From assembly GCA_951804985.1 (NCBI GenBank), contig OX638135.1:72259695-72323694 (forward strand): DNA of 64,000 bases, read 5' to 3'. The first letter of the stretch is position 1; every line of letters begins with the position of its first letter. Below, piece after piece: positions 32,362 to 43,754 of this stretch. The position numbers and the translations under genes are program-made. The DNA is from Dryomyza anilis. Taxonomy: Eukaryota > Arthropoda > Insecta > Diptera > Dryomyzidae. The notes under the pieces were generated by a model. It worked only from the letters and a program-made list of their open reading frames with translations. It had not been told where the DNA came from and did no database searches.

Positions 32362-34712
32362 CCAAAATTTCTATTTTTATTTAATATTTTGATCCTATGA
32401 AGCAATAGGAAATAAATACAAAAACAATAGTTTGCTTCATATAACATACTGATCCTATAGTTAACCCTATTAAAACAAAATGGCAAAACTATAGCAACAA
32501 TATTTGTCATCCTATGAAGTTTGTATTTAAAAATGTCCTCCTATACAAGCAATAGGAAATGCATACAAAAACAATAGTTTGGTTCATATAACATATTGAT
32601 GCTATAGTTTATCCTATTAAAATAAAATGACAAAACTATAACAACAATATTTTTCATCCTATGAAATTTATATTTAATTATTTCCTCCTATAGGAGCAAT
32701 AGAAAATGCATATAAAACCAATAGTATAACTATTTCTTAAATTTAATATTTAAAATACTTAAGTTATTTAATAAATAAGAAAGTAAATAATACATACAAA
32801 AAAAAAAGACTTACCTTGCTGTATCCGAAGCTGTGCTGTGTCCGAAGAAGCTGCCGTGTCCGAAGAAGAAGCTCCTGTGTGCGATGAGTAGTGATGGTCA
32901 TTTGCAAGAATAAAGCAAGAAATGGTAATCTTGTTCTTGTCCTTGTTCTTGCATCGGTATTTTACTTTTTTTTATTTTTACTTTTTAAATATTAAATAAA
33001 AGATTGACGACAAATATCTAAATATCTTAAACTGCATATTAATTATGAAAACGAATATAATTTAAACACTAATTGTATTTAAGTATTTATTTTCCATATT
33101 TTCAATTTCTTCAACAAAAAATAAATTATTTTACTAGCAAAATAAAATCCAATAACATAAAAATTTGAATTATATTTTAACAAGAATTAACTAATAAAAA
33201 TAGAGACAATTCAAAATATCAAGGCCATAATAAAATTAACATATACGTTCATAATAAATATAAGGAATATTTCGTATAGGCATATTTCTGAGTTCGTCCG
33301 AGATTTAAAAAATCCGTATGCTGCACGTACCGTATGTCAAGAGAACACAAATAATATCTTGCTGGGTAACATTTATCTTTGCGAACAAAAACACAAACGC
33401 TACATAGCGAACACTAACAGAAAGAAGAGAATACAACAATGATGAATTACTTTCACAACGACAACTCTTCGTTGCTATCCTGTATCATCGCATGGCAACA
33501 AACAGACGCATGACAACGGACAGACGCGTGACAACAGCCAGTCGCATGGCACCACACTACATGTATCTAGTACAGCTGTCTAGTTGGCAACAACAACGAG
33601 TTTTTTTTTGTGGTACACACAATTTCCCGCCAAAAAATCTATCAAAAGCTTGGATGCTTCTTTATTCGCATTTTTGTTGTTGTTGCACTTTCAAACAAAT
33701 CGGCGGATTTGTGAAAAAAAACACAAAAAGCAATATCAGCTAAATAAGGTACACTGTGAAAATGTACATGTATTAAAAAGAACTATGTAAATATAAAAAA
33801 AAAACAAGAATAATAATGTGAATAACACAGTACATATGCACAAACGATGTACGAACTAGCGTAGCGAAACAACATAGTTTTGTCTATTTTATCTTTTTGA
33901 AGCGATTTTTGAAGCTATTTACCGCTTCAAAAGTGCTTCACAGACTTTATTTTAATGATGCTTATATTCAAGGATTGAAACCGTAACCGAAACCGAAACC
34001 GATATCCGTTTAAAACCGTTTCATTTTTAAAACCGAAACCGTAACCGAAACCGTTATACGAAAATCAGAAATAAACCGATATCCAAAACCGATATAAGCG
34101 GTTTCGGTTTTATACCGGTTTAAAACGGTTTTTAAAAAAGTATACAAAAAAACAGAAAAACATATTTTATTTTATATAGAAGATCTTAAGTAAAATTTCA
34201 TTAATTAAAATTTGGAGTTCCCAAAATAAACATTTTTGGTTGTACAAAAATTCACATGTTGTTTTTTGAGAAACGATATTTCCAAAACAACGGTATTTGG
34301 TCTAAAATTTGTTTTTTGTTTCATTAATCGAATTAACAACAAAACACCAGCAACTCCAAGCAAAATTTTTACGTTAAAAAATGATTAAAATTTTATAATT
34401 GGTTTTTTATTTATTTTATTAGTAAAATATATAGGGGAGCTTGAGGTAAAGTGGAACAAGTTTTGAAAAGTTCATTTGAATATATTTTAAATTCTTTTAA
34501 ATGATCTATTCAATAGAATACCATTTATAAGTCTTCTAATGGATTTTTGACTGATGTTTCAAAACAGCTCAATTTCGATGTAATGTAAAAAAAAATGTAA
34601 AAAAAGTTTCAAATTATTAAAATCTCAGTAACTATTTAAGGAAATACGAAAAATGAAGTGCAACTTAGACAAGTTTAAAATTTTCAAGTATAAGGCAGAT
34701 ATTTGTTTACAT

Positions 34713-36376
34713 TAGTGATGATTAAAAATTTCTTGTTCTTGCATTTTTTTTTTTGCAAGAACAAAAGCGAGAACAAAATCGAGATTTTGCAAGAAAAAGA
34801 ACAAGAGCAAGTGCAAGACTAAGACAAGAAAAGGAAGACTCTTGCGTTTTTTTATGATTTTAATGTATTTATTATGTTTTTAAGATAATAATGATATACA
34901 AAAGAATTCATGATATTACTAAATATTGAACAATAAGTAACAATGGAAAGCGTGCAAAATATTTATGAACGTGAACATTAATGAAGATGTGTGTTTTTTT
35001 TGTCGAATTCTAAAGAATATAAGCATCTTAAAAATAAGGCCTGTGAAGCACTTTTGAAGCGGTAAATAGCTTTAAAAGTGCTTCAAAAGTCGCTTCAAAA
35101 AGATAAAATAGACAAAACAATGTTTTTTTTTCTTTTTTCTTCGCTACGCAAGTTCGTACATCGATTGTGCATATGCACTGTGCTTATGCACATTATTATT
35201 TTAGTTTTACATTTATATATAGTTTTTTTGTTAATTGTAAAATCATGAAGTAATAAAAAATAATATATTAACATTTTCACAGTGTGATATATTTAGCTGA
35301 TATATTGCTTTTTGTCTTTTTTCACAAATCCGCTGATTCGTTTGAAAGTGCAACAACAACAAAAATGCGAATAAAGCAGCATCCAAGCTTTTGATAGAAT
35401 TCTGGCAGGAAATTTTTTGTACCACAAAGAGAACTCGTTGTTGTTACCAACTAGAGAGCTATACTAGATACATACATGTAGTGTGGTGCCGTGCGTCAGT
35501 CCGTTGTCATGCGACTGTCTGTTGTCATGCGTCTGTCTGTTGTCATGCGTCTGTTTGTTGCCATGCGATGATACAGGAAAGCAACGAAGAGTTGTCGTTG
35601 TGAAAGTGTGTGTATACGAATTGTAATCGTTATTGTTATATTCTCTTCTTTCTGTTAGTATTCGCTTTGTAGCGTTTGAGTTTGTGTTCGCATGGCGTTC
35701 GCAAAGAAAAATGTTACTCTGCAAGATATTATTTGAGTTCTCTTGACATACGGTACGTGTAGCATAAGGATTTTTTTAATCTGTGCTTATAGGAAATATT
35801 CCTTATATTTATTGTATATGTATATCGTCGTTGTAGAACGAAAAGTCACCAAATACATTTTTATGAAAAACTTAATTTTCGAGTTTGTTGATTAATATTA
35901 TAAAAAGTAATTGATGCATTTTTAAAGTTGAAATATCAATTGATAGATTTACATTTTCTTATCATGTGTTAAAAAAAATGGAGATCATCGATTAAAAATT
36001 GACAGACACATAAAGATGTTTGTAAAAAATATTTAGCATTTTGAAAATGTATTTGGTGACTTTTATTTCATTTTATTATGGCCTTGAGATTTTGAATGGT
36101 CTTGTCAACATCACTTGTTTTATACAATTATTTTTTATATGTTAATTCTTGTTAAAATATAATTCAAATTTTTATGTTATTAGATTTTTTTTGTTAGTAA
36201 AATGTTGAAGAAATTGAAAATATGGAAAATAAGTAACTTAAATACATTTAGTGTTCAAATTCTATTCGTTTTCATAATTAATATGCAGTTTAAGATATTT
36301 GTCTTCGATCTTTATTTAAAATTTAAAAGATTAAGATTAACATTTCTTGCCTTGCTCTTGCAAATGATCATCACTA
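34713..36376. mobile_element. hAT-like element Y, a reversed second copy of X
   Basis: Y starts TAGTGATGATTAAAAATTTC and ends GCAAATGATCATCACTA, with a perfect 8-bp duplication GTTTACAT (34705-34712 and 36377-36384). Read in reverse it follows X from TIR to TIR, including the ~20-bp GTCTGTTGTCATGCGTC repeats at 35495-35570. At 1.66 kb it is the only copy with both ends close together. A small MITE sits at 35841-36064. No transposase frame. Confidence 0.92.
35841..36064. mobile_element. 224-bp MITE inside Y
   Basis: AAAAGTCACCAAATACATTT (35841-35860) is matched in reverse by AAATGTATTTGGTGACTTTT at the right end. X lacks this block at the same place. No clear target duplication. Confidence 0.75.
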
Positions 36377-37227
36377 GTTTACATATATTGCAGTTCACAG
36401 AATTGTTGAAATTTAATTTCTTTGGCTTTTATGGATGAAAATTGTACAAAATTCATCTTCTTTTCAATTCAGATCATATATCAGGTGAAGTCAAAATGTT
36501 GCTTTTCATTGGTTTGTGGTCACGAAATTTTAAATTAAATTTTTTTCTTGACGTAATCAATTAAATAAATTCATATAACACAATATTTTACTAAAATAAC
36601 AACCAACATTGTTTAAATTACGTTTCCCACTTTACCCCAGTATCATAATTTGATCATATTTTAGCACCATATAAAAAATGTAAAATTATTTGAAAAATAT
36701 GGATATAAAGAAATTTTATACAAAAACCGAAATCAAAACCGAAACCGTAACATGGAACCGGTATACCGAAACCATTTCGTTATAAAAACTTAAAACCGAA
36801 ACCGTAACCGAAACCGAAACGCGGAAAAAACCGAAACCGAAATCGAAACCGTTATTCGTTTATGTTTCAATCCTTGCTTATATTCTTAAGGCTTGAAAAA
36901 AAAAATACACATCTTCATTAATCTTCACGTTCATAAATATTTTGCACGCTTTCCATTGTTACTTGTTGTTCAATATTTAGTAATATCATGAATTCTGTAT
37001 CATTAAAATAATAAACAAACGCAAGAGTCTTGCTTTTCTTGCACTTGCTCTTGTTCTTGCATTTCTTATCTTGCTAGAAAATCATGATCTTGTTCTCGCT
37101 CTTGTTATTGCATTTTTTGCAAGAACAAGAAATTTTTGATCATCACTAGCGATGAGGGAAGTCTCTGTCTATTAATTTTGTTTTGTCTCTATTACAAATT
37201 TTTTATATTTAGCGAATTACTTATAAT

Positions 37228-37376
37228 CAGCCCAATTCTAAATAAATACTCCCATAAATATTTGGGAGAAATTGTTGGGAGAAAAAAAGCTTTGTATTGA
37301 ATTTACATACAAAGCTTTTTATTCCCAAATAAATTCTCCCAAATATTTATGGGAGTATTTATTTAGAATTGGGCTG
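37228..37376. mobile_element. 149-bp MITE with ~43-bp perfect TIRs
   Basis: The arms start CAGCCCAATTCTAAATAAAT and continue through CTCCCATAAATATTTGGGAG before a short spacer that is itself partly palindromic (AAAGCTTTGTAT...ATACAAAGCTTT). The same position in W2 (about 41250-41265) has no insertion. The target duplication is unclear because the flank is TA-rich. Confidence 0.88.
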
Positions 37377-38774
37377 AATATATTTTAGATGTTAATTTCA
37401 TATTCACTTTGGTTTTTTCTTTTTTCACTTCACAGCACGACGTTCCCGCAAGAACAAATAGACAAGAGTGACGAATTTGCCAATCGTCGAGTACACGATG
37501 ATCTTTGTAGTCACGGTTGAATTTTTTGTATTTAATTACCTACTACTTTTTAGCAATTTAGTACTTTTCGACTACTAATCATATCGGTGACTTTTGTGAA
37601 GTAGTTAATGGGCAATTAATATAATTTTTAATTGAATAAAGAGTTTATTGTATTACAAAAGATATTAGCCCGTAACTACATTCTAAATTAACATAGAGCT
37701 TAAATTCAATTACGGCTTTTTTGATGGTTTTATTATGAAAATAAAAGCTAAAATGCTATACATTAAAATAAACTCCAGATTAAAAATAACTATAGTTACG
37801 TGCCACAATATGAGATATACACATATTTGTTAAGTATATAATACAAAGTTGTATTATTGCTCTCTCAAATATATATTTTTTTTATAAAAAATCTTAATAT
37901 CTTAATATTACTTATCTTAATATTATTATCTTATATATATATTATCATAATATTATTAAAATATATAAATGCCCTTTTGTCTCTTTATTATGCTTTTTTC
38001 ATTTTATTTTTATAGCAACACTAAAAAAGAACTTTTTTTCTAATTTTAATGGCTTTATCGCATTACTATAATAGTTTCATTAATATACTATTAAAACAAT
38101 AGTAAAATTACTATGTCATCAATAACATGTCCTACTGAATTGATGTTCACCACCTTATTAGCTAAATAATAGTACAAAATTCTATAAGAACCATTGAATA
38201 ATTAGGAAAAACCATTGTTTTTCGTTCTTTAGAATCAATAGTCATACTATTGGTTTTCAGTTTTCTGAGTGCATATCAAAGTGTTACAGCAACTGTATTT
38301 TTTCGTTTTTAGAGTAGAAAAAAGTTGTTTTTTCTAATTGACGTTTAAAGATATGTACTTTAATTTTCTTCTGCAAGATTTAAAAAGGGTTCTTCTAACC
38401 TAAGAAGATGATAATTGAAATAATACATATAAAATTGATTTAAAATGTTTTACCCGAATCGGAAAAAAATTACCCACTTTTACCCAATTTAATTTTATTT
38501 TTTACACAATTTAATTTTAGAAAAATGCATCACTGGTCACTGATGACCACAGTATAGTTGTGTGAAATTGGAATACTGTCACTGAGGATCATGTTAAGGT
38601 TGACGATATTGTCATTGAGAATCATATTAGATATAGTATTTGATTGCCTACAACCATAACCCCAATCATAGATGCCCTTCAAATATGATCACCACAACCA
38701 TGTTTTTTCTCTGCGTGTATAATCAAGAAATTAATAATTTAGGTATAATATTAATTTTCCCACATTATTATCCC

Positions 38775-38815
38775 TACACAGATGTAGGGTATTCCATAGT
38801 CGGGTCCGACCGACT
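38775..38815 (+). repeat. Collapsed DINE-1-type end within W1
   Basis: CCCTACACAGATGTAGGGTA is followed by ATAGTCGGGTCCGACCGACT. This is the 5' tip of DINE-1 joined almost directly to its 3' tip and stem-loop, with the core deleted. W2 has the same structure at 43272-43318. Confidence 0.6.
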
Positions 38816-38865
38816 TTATGTCCTATCCTTTTGACTTCACTTATTCCACTCGTTTTATTATAGTT

Positions 38866-39123
38866 CTGCAAGGGTCGATTCTGGACTTGCGTTATCGTGA
38901 AGTGAAAACATTTTTTCTCAATTCACCACATTTGCGATTTCCGTTGTGCTTTGAAGTGTTAACATAACGATATAAAATTATATTTATAAAAAATATTACA
39001 CAATGTGAACAAGAATGGCATTTCGACCTGAGTGAAGTGTTAAGAAATCGAAATGCTTAGTGAAAGGTAAGTGATATGAATCATTATCACTTCACAATAA
39101 CGCAGACCCAGAATCTGTCCCCT
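38866..39123. mobile_element. MITE-like TIR block within W1
   Basis: CAAGGGTCGATTCTGGAC and, reversed, CAGGGGACAGATTCTGGG start ~35-bp inverted repeats that both continue to GCGTTAT(C/T)GTGAAGTG. The middle contains ACCTGAGTGAAGTGTTAAG. The equivalent region of W2 (43385-43605) has a worn version. Confidence 0.6.
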
Positions 39124-39503
39124 GAAATATATAATGGAGTTTGTATAGTTTTTTCGATGTAAATTTTTTTTTTTAAAGAATCGATTTCACAAATTGTAAA
39201 TTTTAAGAAATGTTAAAAATCAAAGTTTAGTTGAAAGCACTAATAGAGAGGTCCTATGACATCCGCTCCCTCAATTACACAACGGTACTTTGTTTATTCT
39301 TCATATTAATGATTATACTTTTTTTGTTATCATTGTTGCTGATGATAATGTTTCTTTGGTGTATTTTGATAGTTTTTTTTTTGCGATTGAACAAGTTGTC
39401 TGGGCCGATGTTACTTTTACACCCAAGTCAAGTACTGTAATTAATTCGAATCATTATTACAACTATAAAAATTAAATGTGGTTTGTTTATGTTGTGTTTG
39501 CGT

Positions 39504-39794
39504 TTAGAGCAATATATAATGTAATATGCTATACACCGCACATTAGTACGTGCGTGTAAATGCAAAAAAACTCTCGGACATGACCACATCGAATCAAAGC
39601 GTGACCAAGTATCGTAAGCATACGGAAGCTTAGAAATGTATTTCTATAAATTAGAAAGAATTTTCTGTAAATAATAATTTATTTCATTTGGTAATATTTC
39701 ATATTTTGATCCGCCTCGGGCGTTTATCGTTTATTTCCTTAGTACTTAGTTTTTAACTATGCACTAAAATAGCAATGTCTAAAATCCTTTTTTC
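39504..39794. other. Spacer between W1 and V1
   Basis: AT-rich sequence with no recognised feature. Confidence 0.35.
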
Positions 39795-40400
39795 AACCGT
39801 TGCAAAAAAAGGGCTCTCCCAAATATATTTTTGCAGGCATTAAAACATATGTTAGGAATATTATGTAAACATAATATGTAATTGACTAAAAATCATTTGT
39901 AAACAGTGTAAATAAAATAAAAATTAAATTTGTTTTTTTATTAATTTTTATTAAAAATCCATAAACATGCACAGTGTGAATTTATAATATTTGAATTGAT
40001 GAATTTATATGCATAAATAAATAATTGGTTTATAACTGAAGGTACAAGTGACAGCATAAAAGAATGCTCACAATCAGTGGTCTCAGTACAGCACATAACG
40101 TAGGCAAGGTAAAATGTCAAAAAAATGACAAATTCTGTTGGAAAATCGAAACACTATTTTTTTTATTTGTGGTTTTTTACACATTCGTTTTAGAAATTAT
40201 ATACTGCACTATTAAATTATATATCATACTTGTTAATATTTGTACTTTTTGTAACACAATTTGTATATTTATTTAGTTTACAAATGACAAAATTATTACC
40301 GATACGAACACGTTTCTCAACGAACAACAAAAGACACGTACGCAGAAAATACTGGTCACCAAGTGTCAACTTTGTATACAAGATATGATATGATAATAAA
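39795..40400 (+). repeat. Repeat V, copy V1
   Basis: From about GTTGCAAAAAAAGGGCTCTC to AGTGTCAACTTTGTATACAA, this matches V2 (reversed, about 45460-46450) and V3 (49009-49409 and 63651-63858). It includes ATTACCGATACGAACACGTT and AACGAACAACAAAAGACACG. V1 preserves the uninterrupted AGTGTCAACTTTG that was split in V3. Non-coding. Confidence 0.75.
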
Positions 40401-40649
40401 GTAAAAATAAATTTATTGGAGCACAATAAAAATTATACCTTCAATAGGTAATTAAATGTAATTAATTACAAGATAAATCGTAAAATTAAGTATGCTCGCT
40501 TTCCCGTTTCGTTCAACTCTTTCTTTCGCTGTACAGTGCACACACTATTTGCGTGCATCAACATAAATAAAGGAAGTCACGATAATCGGAAAATATGTAA
40601 AAAAATACATAACTTTAGAAAAGTATTTTAAAAAACTTTAAACGCAATA
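40401..40649. other. Spacer, nothing recognised
   Basis: AT-rich with a short less AT-rich patch near 40500-40560. No motif recognised. Confidence 0.35.
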
Positions 40650-41461
40650 GAATTCACACTTTTAAATACATATTTAATATTTCCATTCTATTGATGAAAT
40701 AAGAAACAAATACTAAATTAATAGTTTGCTTCATATAACATGGTGATGCTATAGTTTATCCTATAAACCAAAATGAAAAAACTAAAACTATAAAACTATA
40801 ACTACTATGAAGTTCATATTTAATATTTTGTCCTATGGAAGCAATAGGAAATACGTACAAAAATAATAGTTTGCTTCATATGACATTCTGATGCTATAGT
40901 TTACCCTATTATAGTATATCCTATTAAAACAAAATGACAAAACTATAGCTACAATATTTTTCATTCTATAAAGTTTATATTTAATAATTTCCTCCTATAG
41001 AAGCAAGAGGAAATCCATATAAAACCAATAGTATAACTATTTCTTAAATTTAGTATTTAAAATACTCGAAAATTTATTTAATAAATAAGAAAGTAAATAA
41101 TACTTACAAAAACAATACAACAAAAAGGCTTACCTTGCTGTGTTCGAAGAAGCTTCCGTGTCCTTCTTCTTCGGACACGCTCCTGTGTGCGATGAGGGAA
41201 GTTTCTGTCTATTAATTTTTTTGTCTTTATTTCTACTTTCTATATTTAGCGTATTAGTTATTATATATTTTAGATATTAATTTCACATTCACTTTGTTTT
41301 TCCTTTTTTCACTTCACAGCACGACATTCCAGCAAGAACACTTAGACAAGAGTGACGAATTTGCGAATCGCAGAGTGCACGACGATATTTGTAGTCACGG
41401 TTGCATTTTTCGTATTTAATTACATACTACTTTTTAGCAATTTAGTACTTTTCAACTACTA

Positions 41462-42350
41462 CCCAACTAGAACAAAATACAAAATGTTATCTTTGCGACT
41501 ACCGTTTTTCAGGGAACTTAAAGGTTTTTACAAAAGTTATCTATTAAGCATCGTATAGATATATCAGGAAGGTAACTTTTTAAAGTCAACAAATCGGTAT
41601 AATACCCACATAGTGGCACCTCTGAACTTCATACTTCAAAGTTGGCATTCGTTTTTTTTTGCTGCGTTATACCATTTGCTTTTAGCGTTTTTTGTGCCCC
41701 GTGTATTTTGTAAGGACAAACATGTCCGATTGATAGTAAAAATATTAACCTCGACGAGAAAATTGCGTTTCTGAATCGCTTCAAAATTGGGTCTATGAAA
41801 TTGAAAATGTTCGTGGGCAGTTACTTATGCAGTCGTCATTTTACCATGTGAGGAGGTGCTCAAGACGTGACTGTGGCAGTGACAAACAGTGCAGCTAAAA
41901 AATTTCAAATAAAAACACAATTATTTTTAAAACATAGCTTCTGGATTTTCATTATTATTGTCTATTTTTATATTTATTTGATGTATTAGTTGTCATTTGA
42001 TTATTTCCATCAATTTTTGGAAAAGTAAATAATTGAATGACAACCTAATACATTGATAATGATTTGTTGTCATACTTTACATGTGTATTGGTAGTGGAAA
42101 GGGTTAACAAAAAGCTGTATTTAAGCTATCTTATCGGCTGTCTAGAAGACAACTTTCTGATGATGCCTTTTAATAGTTGACTTAAACTTTAGTTTTTAAT
42201 TATTTTTTCGAGAGCTAAAAGTCAACAACGAGGCGGACATTCGTAAGTCTTTCAGATACCTTTTTGATCACTTTTACGACAACATTCAGATATCGTTAAC
42301 TTTTAAATTTAGCATAAAGTTAGGTTTTGGGCATCGTTTGTCTGGTTGGG
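41462..42350. mobile_element. TIR element CCCAAC (889 bp), in W2
   Basis: The left end CCCAACTAGAACAAA and reversed right end CCCAACCAGACAAAC form TIRs. W1 shows the uninterrupted sequence (CTACTAATCATATCGG at 37575). A reversed partial copy is at 48724-48999, ending in the same TIR. It includes GCTGCGTTATACCATTTGCT and a cluster of short repeats around TTGTCATTTGATTATT. No transposase frame. Confidence 0.8.
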
Positions 42351-43271
42351 CAATCATATCGGTGACTTTTGTGAATTAATTAATAGGCAATTAATATATT
42401 TTTTATTTGAATAAAGAGTTTATTGTATTACTGAAGATATTGACCCGCAACTATATTCAAAATTAACCTGGAGCTCAATTACGGCTTTTCTGTAGGTTTT
42501 ATTATGAAAATAAATTTCAATATACTATACATTAAAATAAACTCCAGATTAAAAATAACTATAGTTACGCGCCAAAATATGAGATATACACATATTTGTT
42601 ACATTTGATACATAGTTGTATTATTGCGCTCTCAAATATATACTTTTTTTTATAAAAAATCTTAATATTTATTATTTAAATATTTAAATACCCTTTTATC
42701 TCTTTGTTATACCTTTTTCATACTATTTTTTTAGCAACACCAAAAAAAATAACTTTATTCTAATTTTAATGGTTTTATCACATTAATTTAATTATTATGA
42801 ATCAAACTTTTAATAATCAATAGTATTGCACTATAAAATAAACTATTAAAATAATAGTAAAATTATTGATAATCTATTGATAAAAAACCAGATGATAATT
42901 GAAATAATACATTTAAAATCGATTTAAAATGTTCTACCCGAATTATCCAATTTGAAAAAAATTACCCACTTTTACCCAAATTAATTTTATTTTTTTCCCA
43001 ATTTAATTTTAGCAAAATGCATCATTGGTCACTGAAGACCTCAGTATAGTTGAATGAAATTGGAATACTGTCACTGAAGATCATGTTAAGGTTGACGATA
43101 TCGTTATTGAGGTTCATATTAGGATCATATTATAGTATTTGATTGCCTACAACCATAACCCCAATCATAGTATGATGCCCTTCAAATATGATCACCACAA
43201 CCATGTTTTTTCTCTGCGTCCATAATTAAGAAATTAATAAATTAGGTATATTATTAATTTTCCCACATTAA

Positions 43272-43318
43272 TATCCCTACAAAGATGTAAGGTATTCCAT
43301 AGTCGGGCCCGACCGACT
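43272..43318 (+). repeat. Collapsed DINE-1-type end within W2
   Basis: CCCTACAAAGATGTAAGGTA then ATAGTCGGGCCCGACCGACT. This is the counterpart of the W1 structure, so the collapse predates the W duplication. Confidence 0.6.
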
Positions 43319-43754
43319 TTCTATGTGACTTAACTTTCTCCACTCGTTTTGTTATAGTTCTGAAAACTATCGGTATAACGGTCGATTCTGGATCTACGTT
43401 TTCGTGAAGTGAAAACATTTTTCCTCAATTCACCACATTTGCGATTCCCTTTGTGCTTTGAAGTGTTAACAATATAAACAATATAAAATTATATTTTTAA
43501 AAAAGATTACACAATGTAAACAAGAATGGCATTTCGACCTGAGTGAAGTGTTAAGAAATGGAAATGCTCAGTGAAAGGTAAGTTATAAGAATCATTATCA
43601 CCCCTGAAAATATAATGGAGTTTGAATAGCCATTCAACACCAAATCGACCAAAAAAAGTAAATTTTGAGATTTTACGTTTTCGATTTCAATGAATTTTGG
43701 GCAGCTGATAAAGTTTATTGGAAAAAGCATTGGCCATTTTTTTTTCGATCACTA

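Larger units (their letters stand above)
34434..36650. mobile_element. Possible element R (ends GGTAAAGTGG), inside Z
   Basis: The left end GAGGTAAAGTGGAAC (34441 onward) and the right end TTTCCCACTTTACCCC (36625-36640) form imperfect inverted repeats. The right ~190 bp (36460-36650) is a reverse-complement match to the ~875-bp repeat (compare CACTTCACCTGAGAT at 1820 and the CATTGGTTTGTG region here). R may therefore be a relative of that repeat family. The borders are uncertain. Confidence 0.45.
33969..36876. mobile_element. hAT-like element Z (TIR CAAGGATTGAAAC), inside X
   Basis: CAAGGATTGAAAC (33969-33981) is matched in reverse by GTTTCAATCCTTG ending at 36876. The 8-bp duplication CTTATATT is perfect (33961-33968 and 36877-36884). 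Copy Y of X shows the uninterrupted site. Both ends are rich in a 6-bp-period motif, AACCGA/AAACCGT. Part of a second Z lies at 47985-48225. The interior holds element R, which in turn holds Y. Confidence 0.9.
32889..37148. mobile_element. hAT-like element X (TIR TAGTGATG), holding a deep nest
   Basis: X begins TAGTGATGGTCATTTGC and ends TTGATCATCACTA. A perfect 8-bp duplication GCGATGAG flanks it (32881-32888 and 37149-37156). Repeat W2 keeps the empty site (41189-41196). X's own sequence is 32889-33968 plus 36877-37148. It includes a cluster of ~20-bp repeats around GACAACGGACAGACGC (33490-33550) and a GAAGCGATTTTTGAAGC palindromic region. No transposase. A second copy of X (called Y) lies reversed inside it at 34713-36376. 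Confidence 0.9.
32362..39503 (+). repeat. Repeat W, copy W1 (2.9 kb plus a 4.3-kb insertion X)
   Basis: W1 is 32362-32888 plus 37149-39503 and aligns with W2 (40650-47785) once insertions are removed. The left part is an array of about 147-bp units with AAGCAATAGGAAAT and ACAAAAACAATAGTTT (32400, 32549, 32696). GCTCCTGTGTGCGATGAG follows, then the X insertion. The right part carries AAGAGTGACGAATTTGC, ATAAAGAGTTTATTGTATTA, a collapsed DINE-1 end (38775-38815) and a MITE-like block. It is non-coding. AT-rich, intron-like acceptor and donor strings occur but no exon. The family was not recognised. Confidence 0.75.

Noticed and set aside
32800..32888. Splice-donor-like AAGGTAAG on the minus strand and acceptor-like TTCACTTCACAG near 37430 in repeat W, suggesting host exons
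   Set aside because: The strings lie on opposite strands, no coding exon joins them, and the whole block is an interspersed repeat.
33969..34140. AACCGA/AAACCGT repeats as telomeric DNA
   Set aside because: The repeats are irregular, occur at both ends of element Z in opposite orientation and recur at 47985, so they are subterminal transposon repeats.
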